A stretch of DNA of 39,486 bases from a virus, in IMG/VR virus record IMGVR_UViG_3300036900_000151, positions 1-39,486 of that record. One strand, written 5' to 3'. The position numbers were made by a program, and so were the translations under genes. Below are positions 1-10,200 of the stretch, piece by piece. The first letter of the stretch is position 1; every line of letters begins with the position of its first letter. Under the pieces are notes generated by a model. It had not been told where the DNA came from. It saw only the letters and a program-made list of their open reading frames with translations, and ran no database searches.

Positions 1-127
1 GATGACGGCTGAGGCCGTCCGGTTCAACGTCGCCGCCTGTGGTCGCCAGATGGGCAAGACCACGCTGGGCATCAGTCGTATCGCCGACATCGTCCAGACC
101 CAGCCGTGCGCCTGGATGGCACCGACC
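1..127. repeat. Left copy of 127-bp terminal direct repeat (circle overlap)
   Basis: Bases 1-127 are identical to bases 39360-39486. The repeat lies inside the terminase large-subunit coding sequence and its length equals a common assembler k-mer size. The simplest reading is therefore the overlap left when a circular contig is written linearly, not a biological terminal repeat. The unique genome length is 39,359 bp. Confidence 0.95.
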
Positions 128-1219
128 TACAAGTACCTCGAGGAAGTGTGGCGCCACCTGCGCCAGGTGCTCGCGCCGATCACCGTCGAAAAGAGCGAGC
201 AGCAGCACCGCATCGCCACGCGCGGCGGAGGCTCGGTCGAGTGTTGGTCGCTCGACGATCCCGACGCCGCCCGCGGTCGCAAGTATCGGCGCATCGTCGT
301 CGACGAGGCCGCGCTGGTGCGTGATCTGGAGACTGTGTGGCAGGCCAGCCTGCGGCCGACGTTGAGCGTGCTGGGAGGCGACGCGTGGTTCCTGTCGACG
401 CCCAAGGGGCTCGATTCGTTCCACCATCTGTACCAGCTCGGCCAGGACGACCTGCAGCCGGACTGGAAGTCGTGGCAGATGCCGTCGTCTGCCTCGCCGT
501 ACATCAGCGCCGACGAGATCGAGTCGGCGCGGCGCGAGCTGCCCGAGCGGATCTTTGCCCAGGAGTACCTGGCGCAGTTTGTCCAGCTCGAGGGCGCCGG
601 GGTGTTCCGCGGCGTCTCGGCCGTCTCGCGACTGCAGCCCCAGCCGCCGTTGCGCGGACATCAGTACGTCATCGGCGTGGATTGGGGCAGGACCAACGAC
701 TTCACGGCTATCAGCGTCATCGACGCCAGCTCGCAGGAGCAGGTCGCGCTCGACCGCTTCTCGGAGATCGACTACGAGTTGCAGACCGAGCGGCTGCACG
801 CCTGGGCCGACGTCTATCGACCGGTGTTGGTGGTCGCCGAGCAGAATGCGATGGGCCGTCCACTGGTGGAGCGATTGCAGACGGGCTACGCACGCATCGT
901 CGGCGAGCCGCGGAAGGCGCTACCGGTGTGGGCCTGGGACGCGACCAACGCCAGCAAGGCGGCGCTGGTGCAGAGCCTCGGACTGGCGATCGAGCGCGGC
1001 AGCCTCACGCTGCTCGACGACGCGGTCCAGACCGGCGAGCTGCTCGCGTACGAGGCGTCGGTGTTGCCGAGTGGTCTTCTCCGCTACGGAGCGCCTGCCG
1101 GCCAGCACGACGACACGGTCATCGCGTTAGGACTGGCCTACCTTGGCGCCCAGCGGGAAGGCGCCGTCTCGGGCGTCAGTCGCTATGGGTTCAATGGCGC
1201 ATACGCTCTCGGGCGTTGA
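2..1219 (+). CDS. terL: Terminase large subunit (TerL), DNA-packaging ATPase/nuclease
   Basis: Cuts concatemeric phage DNA and drives it through the portal by ATP hydrolysis. The ATPase domain is visible: Walker A in ACGRQMGKT (residues 12-20), Walker B in RIVVDEA (97-103, D101 and E102), and coupling motif STPKG (132-136). An RNase H-like nuclease domain follows, with acidic residues in GVDWG (D227), VVAEQN (E280) and QHDDTV (D370/D371). The 405 residues from ATG 2 are slightly short. Across the circle junction the frame stays open upstream, and the text immediately before this Met (39325-39360) reads LSLPPLHQAQIR, which resembles the usual TerL N-terminus before Walker A. The true start may therefore lie near the right end of the window, with TTG 39238 or ATG 39145 as in-frame options. 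It overlaps TerS by 11 bp at the junction. Confidence 0.96.
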   Translation: MTAEAVRFNVAACGRQMGKTTLGISRIADIVQTQPCAWMAPTYKYLEEVWRHLRQVLAPITVEKSEQQHRIATRGGGSVECWSLDDPDAARGRKYRRIVVDEAALVRDLETVWQASLRPTLSVLGGDAWFLSTPKGLDSFHHLYQLGQDDLQPDWKSWQMPSSASPYISADEIESARRELPERIFAQEYLAQFVQLEGAGVFRGVSAVSRLQPQPPLRGHQYVIGVDWGRTNDFTAISVIDASSQEQVALDRFSEIDYELQTERLHAWADVYRPVLVVAEQNAMGRPLVERLQTGYARIVGEPRKALPVWAWDATNASKAALVQSLGLAIERGSLTLLDDAVQTGELLAYEASVLPSGLLRYGAPAGQHDDTVIALGLAYLGAQREGAVSGVSRYGFNGAYALGR

Positions 1220-1233
1220 GATGGGACGTCTGG

Positions 1234-1299
1234 ATGGTGGTGGTCATCTTCGCGCTGGTCGTGGCGTTGTGGCTGATCGTCACGCTCTCGACCAGGTGA
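1234..1299 (+). CDS. Possible 21-residue single-membrane-span peptide
   Basis: A very short ORF 14 bp after TerL translates to an almost entirely hydrophobic segment (MVVVIFALVVALWLIV...) ending in a polar STR tail, as a minimal one-pass membrane peptide would. A TTG at 1216 in the same frame could add six residues. There is no clear Shine-Dalgarno sequence. Similar tiny hydrophobic ORFs at 33460 and 34429 in this genome make it plausible, but chance cannot be excluded at this length. Confidence 0.3.
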   Translation: MVVVIFALVVALWLIVTLSTR

Positions 1300-1300
1300 T

Positions 1301-1558
1301 CTAGGACTTCTCGCGCTGACGCTCCCGCTCCTGCTCGGCATGGGTCTGATTCGGTTGGGCCGTCGTTCGATTGTTCGGTTGATTGGTGGGGGCGTTGCGC
1401 TCCTGGTCGAGCTGCTGCCGCTCCGCCTCGAGCTCTTCGGCCGTTTTCGGCACGCCGGCGATACGGTTGAGCGTGTCTTCTGGCGACTGGTCCGGCGTCT
1501 GGCGCTGCGCGTCCAGGGGCTGGGCCGGCGTCTCGCGCTGGGGCTCCTTGTTCTGCAT
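1301..1558 (-). CDS. Hypothetical Gln/Glu-rich protein on the opposite strand inside the late operon
   Basis: An 85-residue, very hydrophilic protein rich in Gln, Glu, Arg and Asn (MQNKEPQRETPAQPLDAQRQ at the start). The minus-strand reading has strongly G/C-biased third codon positions. The plus-strand reading of the same DNA is a hydrophobic Leu/Arg string typical of an antisense shadow. The start is ATG 1558; a TTG at 1588 would add ten residues. The centre (PKTAEELEAERQQLDQERNA) should form a charged helix. It is the only minus-strand gene between the terminase and holin genes, so it is either separately transcribed cargo or a regulator. Function unknown. Confidence 0.6.
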   Translation of the reverse strand: MQNKEPQRETPAQPLDAQRQTPDQSPEDTLNRIAGVPKTAEELEAERQQLDQERNAPTNQPNNRTTAQPNQTHAEQERERQREKS

Positions 1559-1670
1559 GACGCCGCCATGTCGCAGGGTTGGTGCCAATGCGACGCATGC
1601 GCCGGCGTGACTCCATTACTTGCCAGGTTATGGAGTCCATTACCTGCTGTTACACTCGCGCGAGACCGAC

Positions 1671-3722
1671 GTGGCCATCGATCGGACGCAGCACGAGCTC
1701 GACGCGCCGGACTCCCGCTACATCCTGGACCTGCAGACCGAGCTAGCGGACTCGTACCGCCAGCAGGACCTCGACATCGACGAGATGCGGTCGGTGCGCG
1801 AGATGAAGGTGCCGGCGATGGAGGAGGCCGACAGTCGCTACGTCATGGTGCACGTCGATCCGCGCGACCCGGACATCACTGAGGAAGCGTTCCAGCAGAC
1901 GGCCATCCTGACCCTGGACAGGCCGAAGCTCAGCATCGTCGGCGGCGAAGGCGACACGGCGCAGACCGTCGCGTCCAAGCTCGAGCACTTCACCGAAGAG
2001 ACGTTGTGGCAGTGCGGCACGCGCGACGTCGGCTCGGACACGATGACGCAGGTCACCGACAGTTGCCTCAACGACGGCGGCGGCTGGGCCAAGCTGCTGT
2101 GGGCGTCGGACCTGTGGCGCGAGCGGTACGCGCTGCCCTCACCCAAACGGGGTGATCCGACGTCGGCGTACACCGAGTACGACAAGGCCACCGAGGACGC
2201 CAAGAAGAAAGCCGGGCCACCCTTCGTGTGGGCGTACGTCGATCCGCGGACGGTGTATCCCCAACGCTCAGGCGGGCGGCTCGAGGAGGTCATCGAAACG
2301 ACCGAGATGACCTTGCGCTCGGCGTTCCGCAAGTACCGCCTGGGCCGCGACTCGGAAGGCGAGATCGTGCCCGAAGAGCTCGGCGCGATCGTGCCGCCCA
2401 TCGACGACACGTCCGGCACGGCGCGCGATCCGCTGGCGACCGTCGAGTTCCTCGAGCATTGGGACAAGACGTGGGTCAGCTACATGGTGGCCGGCCGCAA
2501 CTTCAAGAACCAGCGCACGGGCGTCATCGTCAAGCAGTTCAGGCACGGCTACCCCTTCGGCGTCCCGTACGACTACGCGCCCGGTCTGACCATGTCGTGG
2601 ATGCGCAACCGCAAGGTCGGCTGGGGCATCGGCCGGACGAAGCTCTGGTTAGTGAAGTACCGCCAGTACCTGCGCGCCATGCATGCGCAGTACGTGGCTC
2701 GCGATCTGATGAGCCCGCTGGTCACGTATGGCGACGCGCCCGCGGCGCTGCCGGCGGGCACGGGCGACGGGCTACCGCGGGAGCAAACCGACCTGGCACT
2801 GCATCCGGGCGAGATCCTGAACCTGCCTCCTGGTCGCCAGCTCAGTCGTATCGAGTACGCCGACGCGGCAACGTTGGAAAAACACATGGGCCTGATCGAC
2901 CAGGCGATCAGGGATCTCGAGTCGCCGCGGGTCACCACGCTGAGTGGCATGGAGGGTGCCGGCTTCGCCATCAGCCAGATCCTGTCGTTCACCCGTACGC
3001 GCGTGGGACCCGTGCGGCACGGGCTCGAGCAGCTGCTGTACGGGCAGACCGAGAAGCTGTGGTGTCTGATCCGTGAGCGGGCCAGCGAGAAGGTCTGGGT
3101 CTTCTACGGCGGTGGTGAGGTCGGCGACAAGAAAGCGAACGCCGAGTTCATCGGTTTTGGACCCAAGGACCTCGAGCGCCCCATGCACATCAAGTGGGAA
3201 GTGCAGGCGCTGCTGCCGACGGACGAGACCATCCGCGCGCGCTACGCTCACGAGCGGCTGGCCGCGGGCACGTTCGGCAAAGATGAGGCGGTCACGTACC
3301 TGGGCGACAACCCGGACGAGATCCGACGTTCCATCGCGCGCGACCGGATCCGCGCCAGCCCCGCGTATCAGAAGTGGCTGGACGCGGAGGTATTCATGTC
3401 CGCCGGTCGAGGCGACCTGCTGCAGAAAGCGCAGGAGGCCGAGCAGCTGGCGCTGCAGGGCCAGGTGTCCGCCGCAGGACCTGGTGGACCTGGTGGTGCG
3501 CCGCAGCCTGGTGTGTTCGAGGGTGGCGGACCAGGCATGGGTGGCATCCCGGATCTCGCCGCGCTCGCCGCGGCACCGAATGGCGCAGGCGTCAACCCAC
3601 CGCCGTACGGGCAGGTCGTGGCCGGTGGTCAGCAACCAGGTGGGACGATTCCGCCGGGTGGCGTGCCGTTAGCAGCGTCGCCGGCTGGCGGCACGCCGTT
3701 CCCGTCGCGAGGTGCGCAGTGA
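1671..3722 (+). CDS. Portal protein
   Basis: A 683-residue protein directly following TerL, the usual portal position and within the size range of podovirus and P22-like portals. It forms the dodecameric ring through which DNA enters and leaves. It is a mixed alpha/beta protein with features common in portals: aromatic-rich mid-domain strands (FVWAYVDPRTVYP, then VEFLEHWDKTWVSYM) and a long central helix region followed by GAGFAISQILSFTRTRVGPV. The C-terminal ~85 residues are Gly/Pro/Ala-rich and probably disordered. GTG 1671 is preferred because it gives a normal N-terminus (MAIDRTQHELDAPDSRY); the frame opens at TTG 1620. The assignment rests on context and general appearance, not on a diagnostic motif. 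Confidence 0.75.
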   Translation: MAIDRTQHELDAPDSRYILDLQTELADSYRQQDLDIDEMRSVREMKVPAMEEADSRYVMVHVDPRDPDITEEAFQQTAILTLDRPKLSIVGGEGDTAQTVASKLEHFTEETLWQCGTRDVGSDTMTQVTDSCLNDGGGWAKLLWASDLWRERYALPSPKRGDPTSAYTEYDKATEDAKKKAGPPFVWAYVDPRTVYPQRSGGRLEEVIETTEMTLRSAFRKYRLGRDSEGEIVPEELGAIVPPIDDTSGTARDPLATVEFLEHWDKTWVSYMVAGRNFKNQRTGVIVKQFRHGYPFGVPYDYAPGLTMSWMRNRKVGWGIGRTKLWLVKYRQYLRAMHAQYVARDLMSPLVTYGDAPAALPAGTGDGLPREQTDLALHPGEILNLPPGRQLSRIEYADAATLEKHMGLIDQAIRDLESPRVTTLSGMEGAGFAISQILSFTRTRVGPVRHGLEQLLYGQTEKLWCLIRERASEKVWVFYGGGEVGDKKANAEFIGFGPKDLERPMHIKWEVQALLPTDETIRARYAHERLAAGTFGKDEAVTYLGDNPDEIRRSIARDRIRASPAYQKWLDAEVFMSAGRGDLLQKAQEAEQLALQGQVSAAGPGGPGGAPQPGVFEGGGPGMGGIPDLAALAAAPNGAGVNPPPYGQVVAGGQQPGGTIPPGGVPLAASPAGGTPFPSRGAQ

Positions 3723-3724
3723 GC

Positions 3725-4246
3725 ATGCCGCTCGGGCCGGACCAGCCTCCGCCGCGGCCCAAGCAGGACCAGAAGAACGAGGTCGTACGTCTGCAGTCGG
3801 AGATAGCTAACGAGGTCTCGCGCGATGCGCCGGAGATCGCTCAGGGTGTTTTCGGCGACAACGCGCGGCATCCAGACATGGTCAACCTCCCGAACGCCAG
3901 TATCGACAACGTGTACCGCCAGAAGTACGAGGCGCAGGATCGTGCCTGGCTCCAGGCCGAAGCTCGGCGCGACCCCGAGCAGTTCATCACGGTTGCCAAG
4001 CGCATCGGCGTGACCATGCCGCAACCTGGGGAACCGCCTGCGGCGATCGCGCCGTCGCAGGCACCTCTCACGGCACCGCCGCCCACTCCGGTCGTGCCGT
4101 CTCCCGTTCCTGCAGCGGTCCCGCCGCCCGCAATGGTGCCTCCCGTTCCACTGCCAACGGCGCCTCCGCTGCAGGCTGGTGCACCGCCCGTGCCCGTCAC
4201 CTTTGGTCCGAACGGACAACCTCTTCCCCCTTCAGGCCTAGGCTGA
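3725..4246 (+). CDS. Hypothetical virion-associated protein with Pro-rich C-terminus
   Basis: A 173-residue protein starting at an ATG 2 bp after the portal stop, with a possible GTG overlap start at 3719. Residues 1-100 are charged and helical (VVRLQSEIANEVSRDAPEIA, then NVYRQKYEAQDRAWLQAEAR). Residues 100-173 are a Pro/Ala/Val low-complexity tail. Its position between portal and the giant internal protein suggests a head-completion or internal protein. I do not recognise a family. Confidence 0.75.
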   Translation: MPLGPDQPPPRPKQDQKNEVVRLQSEIANEVSRDAPEIAQGVFGDNARHPDMVNLPNASIDNVYRQKYEAQDRAWLQAEARRDPEQFITVAKRIGVTMPQPGEPPAAIAPSQAPLTAPPPTPVVPSPVPAAVPPPAMVPPVPLPTAPPLQAGAPPVPVTFGPNGQPLPPSGLG

Positions 4247-4250
4247 GCCG

Positions 4251-7200
4251 ATGCCCGGTACGCTGCTCGCCAGCGACTGGCAGTCATCCGTCGAGGACGA
4301 GCTGCATCGCCACGTCACCGACGCGATCAACGCCGCGACCCAGGCAGCGCAGAACGCGGCTGGTGCGATCCCGCAGATCCAGGCACCGCAGATATCGGTG
4401 CCGACGGTCAACCCGCAAGCGGTCCTGGACGAGCTGAACCAGCACGTTCAGAACATCGTCCAGACTGCGACGCAGGTCGCGCAGCCCGCGGTCGTCCAAC
4501 TCGGCCAGGTGCAGAACGAGTTGCAGAACCACGTCGCGACCGTGCTCGGTGGCGCAGCGCAGGGGCCGTTCACGCCGTTGAACCAGCCACAGCCGCAGCA
4601 ACCAACGTCGGCGCTCGGCCAACCCACGATCACCACGCTGGGCGGCGGCAGCACAGACGCGACGGCACCGCTCGGTGCGCCGGCAGCGGCAGGTGGCGAC
4701 GTGCTTGGCGCACCATCGGCGGACACGACCGCGTCAACGACCGCGGTTCAGACGCCGCAATCGCTCGGTGCCGCGGGGCGCATTCCAGCGAACTACAACG
4801 TCCCGATCGACAAGGGGCCGACCATCTCTCGAGCGCAGGCTGAGGCGGTCGTCAAGGGCACGCCGCTCGAGGGTATCGGCGGTCAGATCTGGGATCTTGG
4901 CGTCAAGTACAACGTCGACCCGGCGTTCGCGCTGTCGGTTGCCAAGAACGAATCGGCGTATGGCGATCCGAACGTCGCGCCATCGCAGAATCGCACGAAC
5001 AACATCTGGGACATCAGCAACGCGCTGTACGGTGGCACGCCAGTGCCTGGCACCCGGTGGGGCCAGTATCCAGACAAGATCACGGGTGCTGAGGCGTTCT
5101 ACAAGCTGATCACGCAGGAGTACTACCCCAAGGGGCAGACCAGCGTCGGCTCGGTGATGTGGGGCCCAGACGGCTCACAGACGCACGCATACGCGCCGCT
5201 GTCGGAGAACAGCGCCGACTACCCGCAGCGGTTGATCGACACGATGGGCAACTATCGACAGTTGCCCGGCGGCACTGGCGGTCAACCATCAACAGCGCCC
5301 ACCGCGCCGGTCACGACGGCTCAAGCCCGAGCTGCTGACCTGGGCTACAGGGACATCTCGCAGTTCGGCGACCAGCAGCTCACACCCGCGGAGGCCTATG
5401 CAGCATGTGGACCGGCTGCCGCTGTCCGATTTGCCGAGCGGTTCGGTCGTCAGCCGACGCTGAGGGAAGCGACCGACCTGGCCGCGAGCGTTGGATGGAC
5501 GGCCCAATCTGGCATGGCCGGGATCTCGAGCGAGCAATCGTTGATGAACAAGCTCGGGATCAAGACCAAGCTGATCGAGGGCCCGCAGTGGGACGTGTTC
5601 GCAAGGGAGGCGCAGACGGGTAATCCCGTCACCATCAGTACCTACGGCAAGAACGGCGGTCACTATTTCTTCGCGGACGCCTTCAACCCGGATACGGGCG
5701 CGTTCCACGTTGGGCAGTCAGGTAAGGATCTGATCGGCGGTTCGGAGTGGATGACGCCAGCGCAGATGCAGAACCTGATGGGCAGTGCCCAGGGCGCGCT
5801 CTTCGCTGACCAGCCGGTGACGCCCGTGCCGAGTACGGCGGTCGCCGGCGGTCCCGCGCCCACCCTGGGGGCGACAACAGGCACGGCAGCGGCACCGATC
5901 AACGTGCCAGGTCCGCAGGCTAAGCCTCCGATTGTGATGGGCCAGAACCAGCCCGTGACGCAGATCGGCGGCGACCAGCAGCAGGGACTCACGCCGATTC
6001 AGACCGCCGGGGACGCCGTCGCGGGCGTGGTCGGCGACATCAAGCGAGCGGGCCAGCAGGCGGTCGCGACGTTGGGTGGCGAGCTGCAGAACCAGGTCGG
6101 CGGCACGGCATCGCAGCTCGGCACCGGCGTCCAGAGCGGCATCAGCCAGGTGCAGAGCACGGTCGGGGGTGCAGCAGACCAGCTCGGCACGGCGGTGCAG
6201 CAGAACGTCGTGCAGCCAGCACAAGCCGTTGCCGCGGCGGTCGCGCCGAACCTGGGCGGCGATGACGCAGAGTTGGCGCGTCGGCGTGCGGCGCTGGATC
6301 AGCCTGGCTCGCCGACGCTTGGCGGTGTCGGCGGTGAGCTGGCGACCGGTCAGCCTGGTGAGCAGACGCCAGGCAGCGTGGTCGGCGGCCTGCTCGGTGC
6401 GACGGGCGGCACGGTCCAGTCACCTGCGGAAATCCGTAGGAACGTCGAAGAGGTCTCGCAGGGGCTGCAGGCCAACAATCCGATTCGCGACGTGGTCGTG
6501 GCTGGCGGTCTCTCGAACATGGTTATCGACCAGGTGGTGCAGAACCCGCTGCTGTTCGTGCCTGGTGCGCCGATGGGCGCGTCGCTCACTCGAGTCGGTG
6601 AGCAGATCGTCGGCGACGTCGCGCCGAACGTGGCGCCGGTCCTGGGGCGGCTCGGGGCCGCGGCTCTCAACGGCGGCGTGCAGAACGCCATCTACGAGAT
6701 GGGACGCGCGGACGCGACCCCGCAGTCGGTCGGTGAGGCGTTCGCGACCGGCGCTGGTCTCGGTGCTGGGCTGGACATCGCGCCAACCGCCATCCTGGGC
6801 ATCGGCAAGGCCGTGCTGAAGCGCGTGCCTGACATTGCCGATGCGGTCGGGCCAGCGGTCGGACAGTTCATCCGCAGCGAGCAGGGCGCGACGCGCATCC
6901 CTGGTCAGGGGCCGCAGCAGGACGTGCTGCACGGTATGGCCGTGCCGCGTACCGGTTACGAGCCTGGCACGCCCGAGCACACGACTGAGACCTTCCTGCA
7001 GGACCAGGCTCGAGCGCAGAACACGCCGAATCCGCAGCTTTCCGCGGCGGACATCGGCGGCCTGCCTGGCATGGCTGGCTCGAGGATGCGTGGTCTCCAG
7101 GAGGTCAGGGACGCTGTCGATGCGGGCCTACCCGCGGCTCGCTGGTATCAGGAGATGGTGCAGCAGGTCCGCAAGGACACGGGCGAGGACATCAACCCGC

Positions 7201-10200
7201 GGGAGGCAGCGGTGTTGATGGGGGCCTTCGGCGGCAACGCCGGAGTCGCTCCCAACTACCACGCCATGTTGAGCGTCTTCGACGCCATGCGTCAGGCGCG
7301 GCCCGACCTGACCGGCTTCGAGAACATGACCGAGCCGCAGATCCAGGCGACGCAGGCATTCAAGGATGTCGCGGCACTGGTGCATGGCGACAAGAGCTAC
7401 GCCGACGACTCGATGCTGGCTCGGGTGATGCGCGGCTACCGCACGGGTGAGATTCCGGTGCCGTCGGGAGCGAAACTCTCGAGCTACACCCAGGACTTCC
7501 TGCACGCGCTGAACGAGCAGTACGTGCCGTACTCGACGCAGGACGTGTGGCAGGGCCGACTGTTCGGCGCGCGTCCCGACGTGCAGGGCGGCAACGGTCT
7601 GCCGAACGTGTCGCAGAGCGACGCGGCGTACCGCACCATGCATGCGCTGACGAATTGGGTCGCGCGTGAGCGGAACCTACCACCCGAGCAGGCGCAGGCC
7701 GCGGGCTGGACGGTCTTCCGCACGTTGTGGACCGACCCGGTCATCGGGCCCGAGTTGCGAAACGACCGCGTCAGCCTGAGCGACGCGATTCGCCAGGGGC
7801 AGCAAGCTGGTCTGCTCGATCCGCGGACGATGGCAGCTGGCGGTCTCGCAGAGGTGACCGCGCCGCGAACGGCCGTGCCAACGTCCTGGGCCAGCAAGAT
7901 CAACGACGTCCGCGAACGCATCCAGAACAACGGCAGCTATAACGCCCCGCCACCGGAGACGGCGACGGCCGTCAACGAGATGGCGCTGTACCACCCGTCG
8001 ATTCAGTCCGCGGCGCAGCAGCGCAGCATTCTAGACCCGAGTGGCTTCCAGTACGGCACGGTGGCTGGGCCCAAGGTGGGCGTGCGCCGACCGGTCGGCA
8101 CCGAGCCAGCGGCCACCTTACGCGACCTGGCGCTGGGCGACCAGCCGGTGCTGCGCGTCAGGGGCGAGCTCCAGGTCGACCCGACGACGGGCAAGATTCC
8201 CTGGCTGCTGCCCGAGCACGCCGTGCAGCAGACCGCGGGGCACGCCTACGTTACGGTGGCCGGCGTTGGCGACGACGCGGCGCATCTGATCGGCCAGCGG
8301 CTCGGCGCGGATCGGTTCAACCATGCTGACCCGACGTCGACCAACACGGGTGGACTGGCGATCGAGCTGGGCTCACGCGCCGACCAGGCCAGGATCAGCG
8401 ACGCCCTCAACGCGGCGGGGCTGCCGGTCCTGCGCGAGCAGGGGGGCACGGGTATTCGCGTTCCGCTGCTCGAGGGAAGGCCTGCGGCGCTGGCGCGTAG
8501 CCTGCAGCAAGTCCTTTCGGATGAGGGCGTAGCGGGTACAATTGGGTACTACACCGGAGACACACATGCCGTTGAATCCCCAGGATCAAGCCGAGTTGGA
8601 CGCGCTCGGGATCAAGCCAGTCCCAGCGAACCATTGGGTGTACCGCCAGGGGACCGCCTTTCTGTCTCCCTCTTCCGGGACGCCCGCGAAGCCGCGTACG
8701 GAGCCCCAGGATTCGTTGCCCCCGGAGGGCGACAACGTGGCGAGCTCGGGCAACTCCCCTTCGGCATCAACGTCGGCGGCGCCGTCGCCGGCGGATACGC
8801 AGGCAACCTAGCTACACCGCAAGAAGCACCGCCCGAAGAACGTCTACGTAATATCGGGCTCGGCGCGACCGCAGGCCTGCTCGGCACGCGCGCGATCACC
8901 GCGGCGCTCGAGCGCAACCGACTGGCGCCGGAGGTCGCACGCGCGGCAACTGAAGGCTTCCGCGCGCCGGAGGTTGGCGCCCGACCAGGCGAGAACCTGC
9001 TGCGCGCGGCGACGGAAGAGCCGACCAACGTTCCCGGCGTCACGCGGCGGACGGAGACCGTCGGCGGCGAAGCGCCCGTCAACATTCCCGAGGCGCAGGC
9101 CGGCGCCCGCACGCTGAGCGACGTCCGCAGCAATCCGCACCTGCTCGCCGAGGCGCGGCCAGGCGAGGCGCCAATGACCGACGACGAGTTGATGGCGCAC
9201 TACGATCAGCTCGATACGCAGCGGCAGCAGGTGGAGGACCGCCTCGCGGCGATCGACGAGCAGCTGCGCAACCCGACGCAGAAACCCGAGCGCCCACCGT
9301 GGGGCGCAGGCTGGACCAACGACCAGCTCGTCACGCTCGCCAAACGTCAGGGCCTCAGCGCCTACGAGCCGCTGTGGTGGGAAAAGGCGGGCCTGCTGTC
9401 GGGCTCGGGCGAGGTGCGCGAGGACGTCGGGCAGTCCGGGCTGGCACGTGGTATGGGCCGTGGCGGAGCCGAGCCGACGCCGACCGAGCTCAGGGCGGAG
9501 CGGGCGCAGCTGGTGCGCGAGCAGACCAACATCCAGGAGGCCGGCGACCAGCTCGCCAACGCCACACCCGGTCAACGCTTCGTGCGGCGTGAGCAGGCGA
9601 CGACCGCGGATCTGCCGTTCGCGCAGGCGGAGGGCCCGCTCGGGGCCGGCGGCGGCCGCGACGAAGGTGCTCGCACGGCGCAGGAGATCGTCACCAACAA
9701 GGGCAGGCTGACCAGCGACGAGGCGCAACTGACCGGCGAGGCTGGCGGCGTCACGGGTCGTGGCATCGTCAACCCGACTGAAGCTGTGCCTGAAGCGCCG
9801 TCGGCAGACACGGTGCGGCGCATGCCGAACATGGACGCGCTGCTCGGCAGGGACATGCCTGAGGTGGCGGCCCAGATCCAGAAGTCAGCGGAGGATAACC
9901 CCGCGCTGTGGGACGCGTACCGGCAGGGCACGATCACCTTCGACTCGCTCAAGAACGACCTGGCCGCGCGTGTCGGAATGAGCAAGGAAGACTGGCTCAA
10001 GACCAAGGTGGGGCAGGCGTTCAATGAGCGTGAGCTCGTCGCGCTGCAGGCAGCGATGGTCGAGTCGCAGAACCGCCAGACGGCGCTGGCGCGCGAGGTC
10101 ATCGCCAGGGGCGGCGTCGATGCGCTGACGCCCGAAGAGCTGGCCTACTCCCTGTCCAGCCTGGTCGACGCTCAACGCCTGGCCGCGGTTGCTCGAGGGG

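Noticed and set aside
1-127. A true 127-bp direct terminal repeat of a packaged linear genome
   Set aside because: It lies within the terL coding sequence, leaves one intact terL after circularisation and has a common assembler k-mer length, so it is best explained as contig overlap.
1340-1882. 180-codon plus-strand frame between terL and portal
   Set aside because: It is a hydrophobic Leu/Arg string opposite a well-formed minus-strand ORF and runs out of frame into the portal gene.
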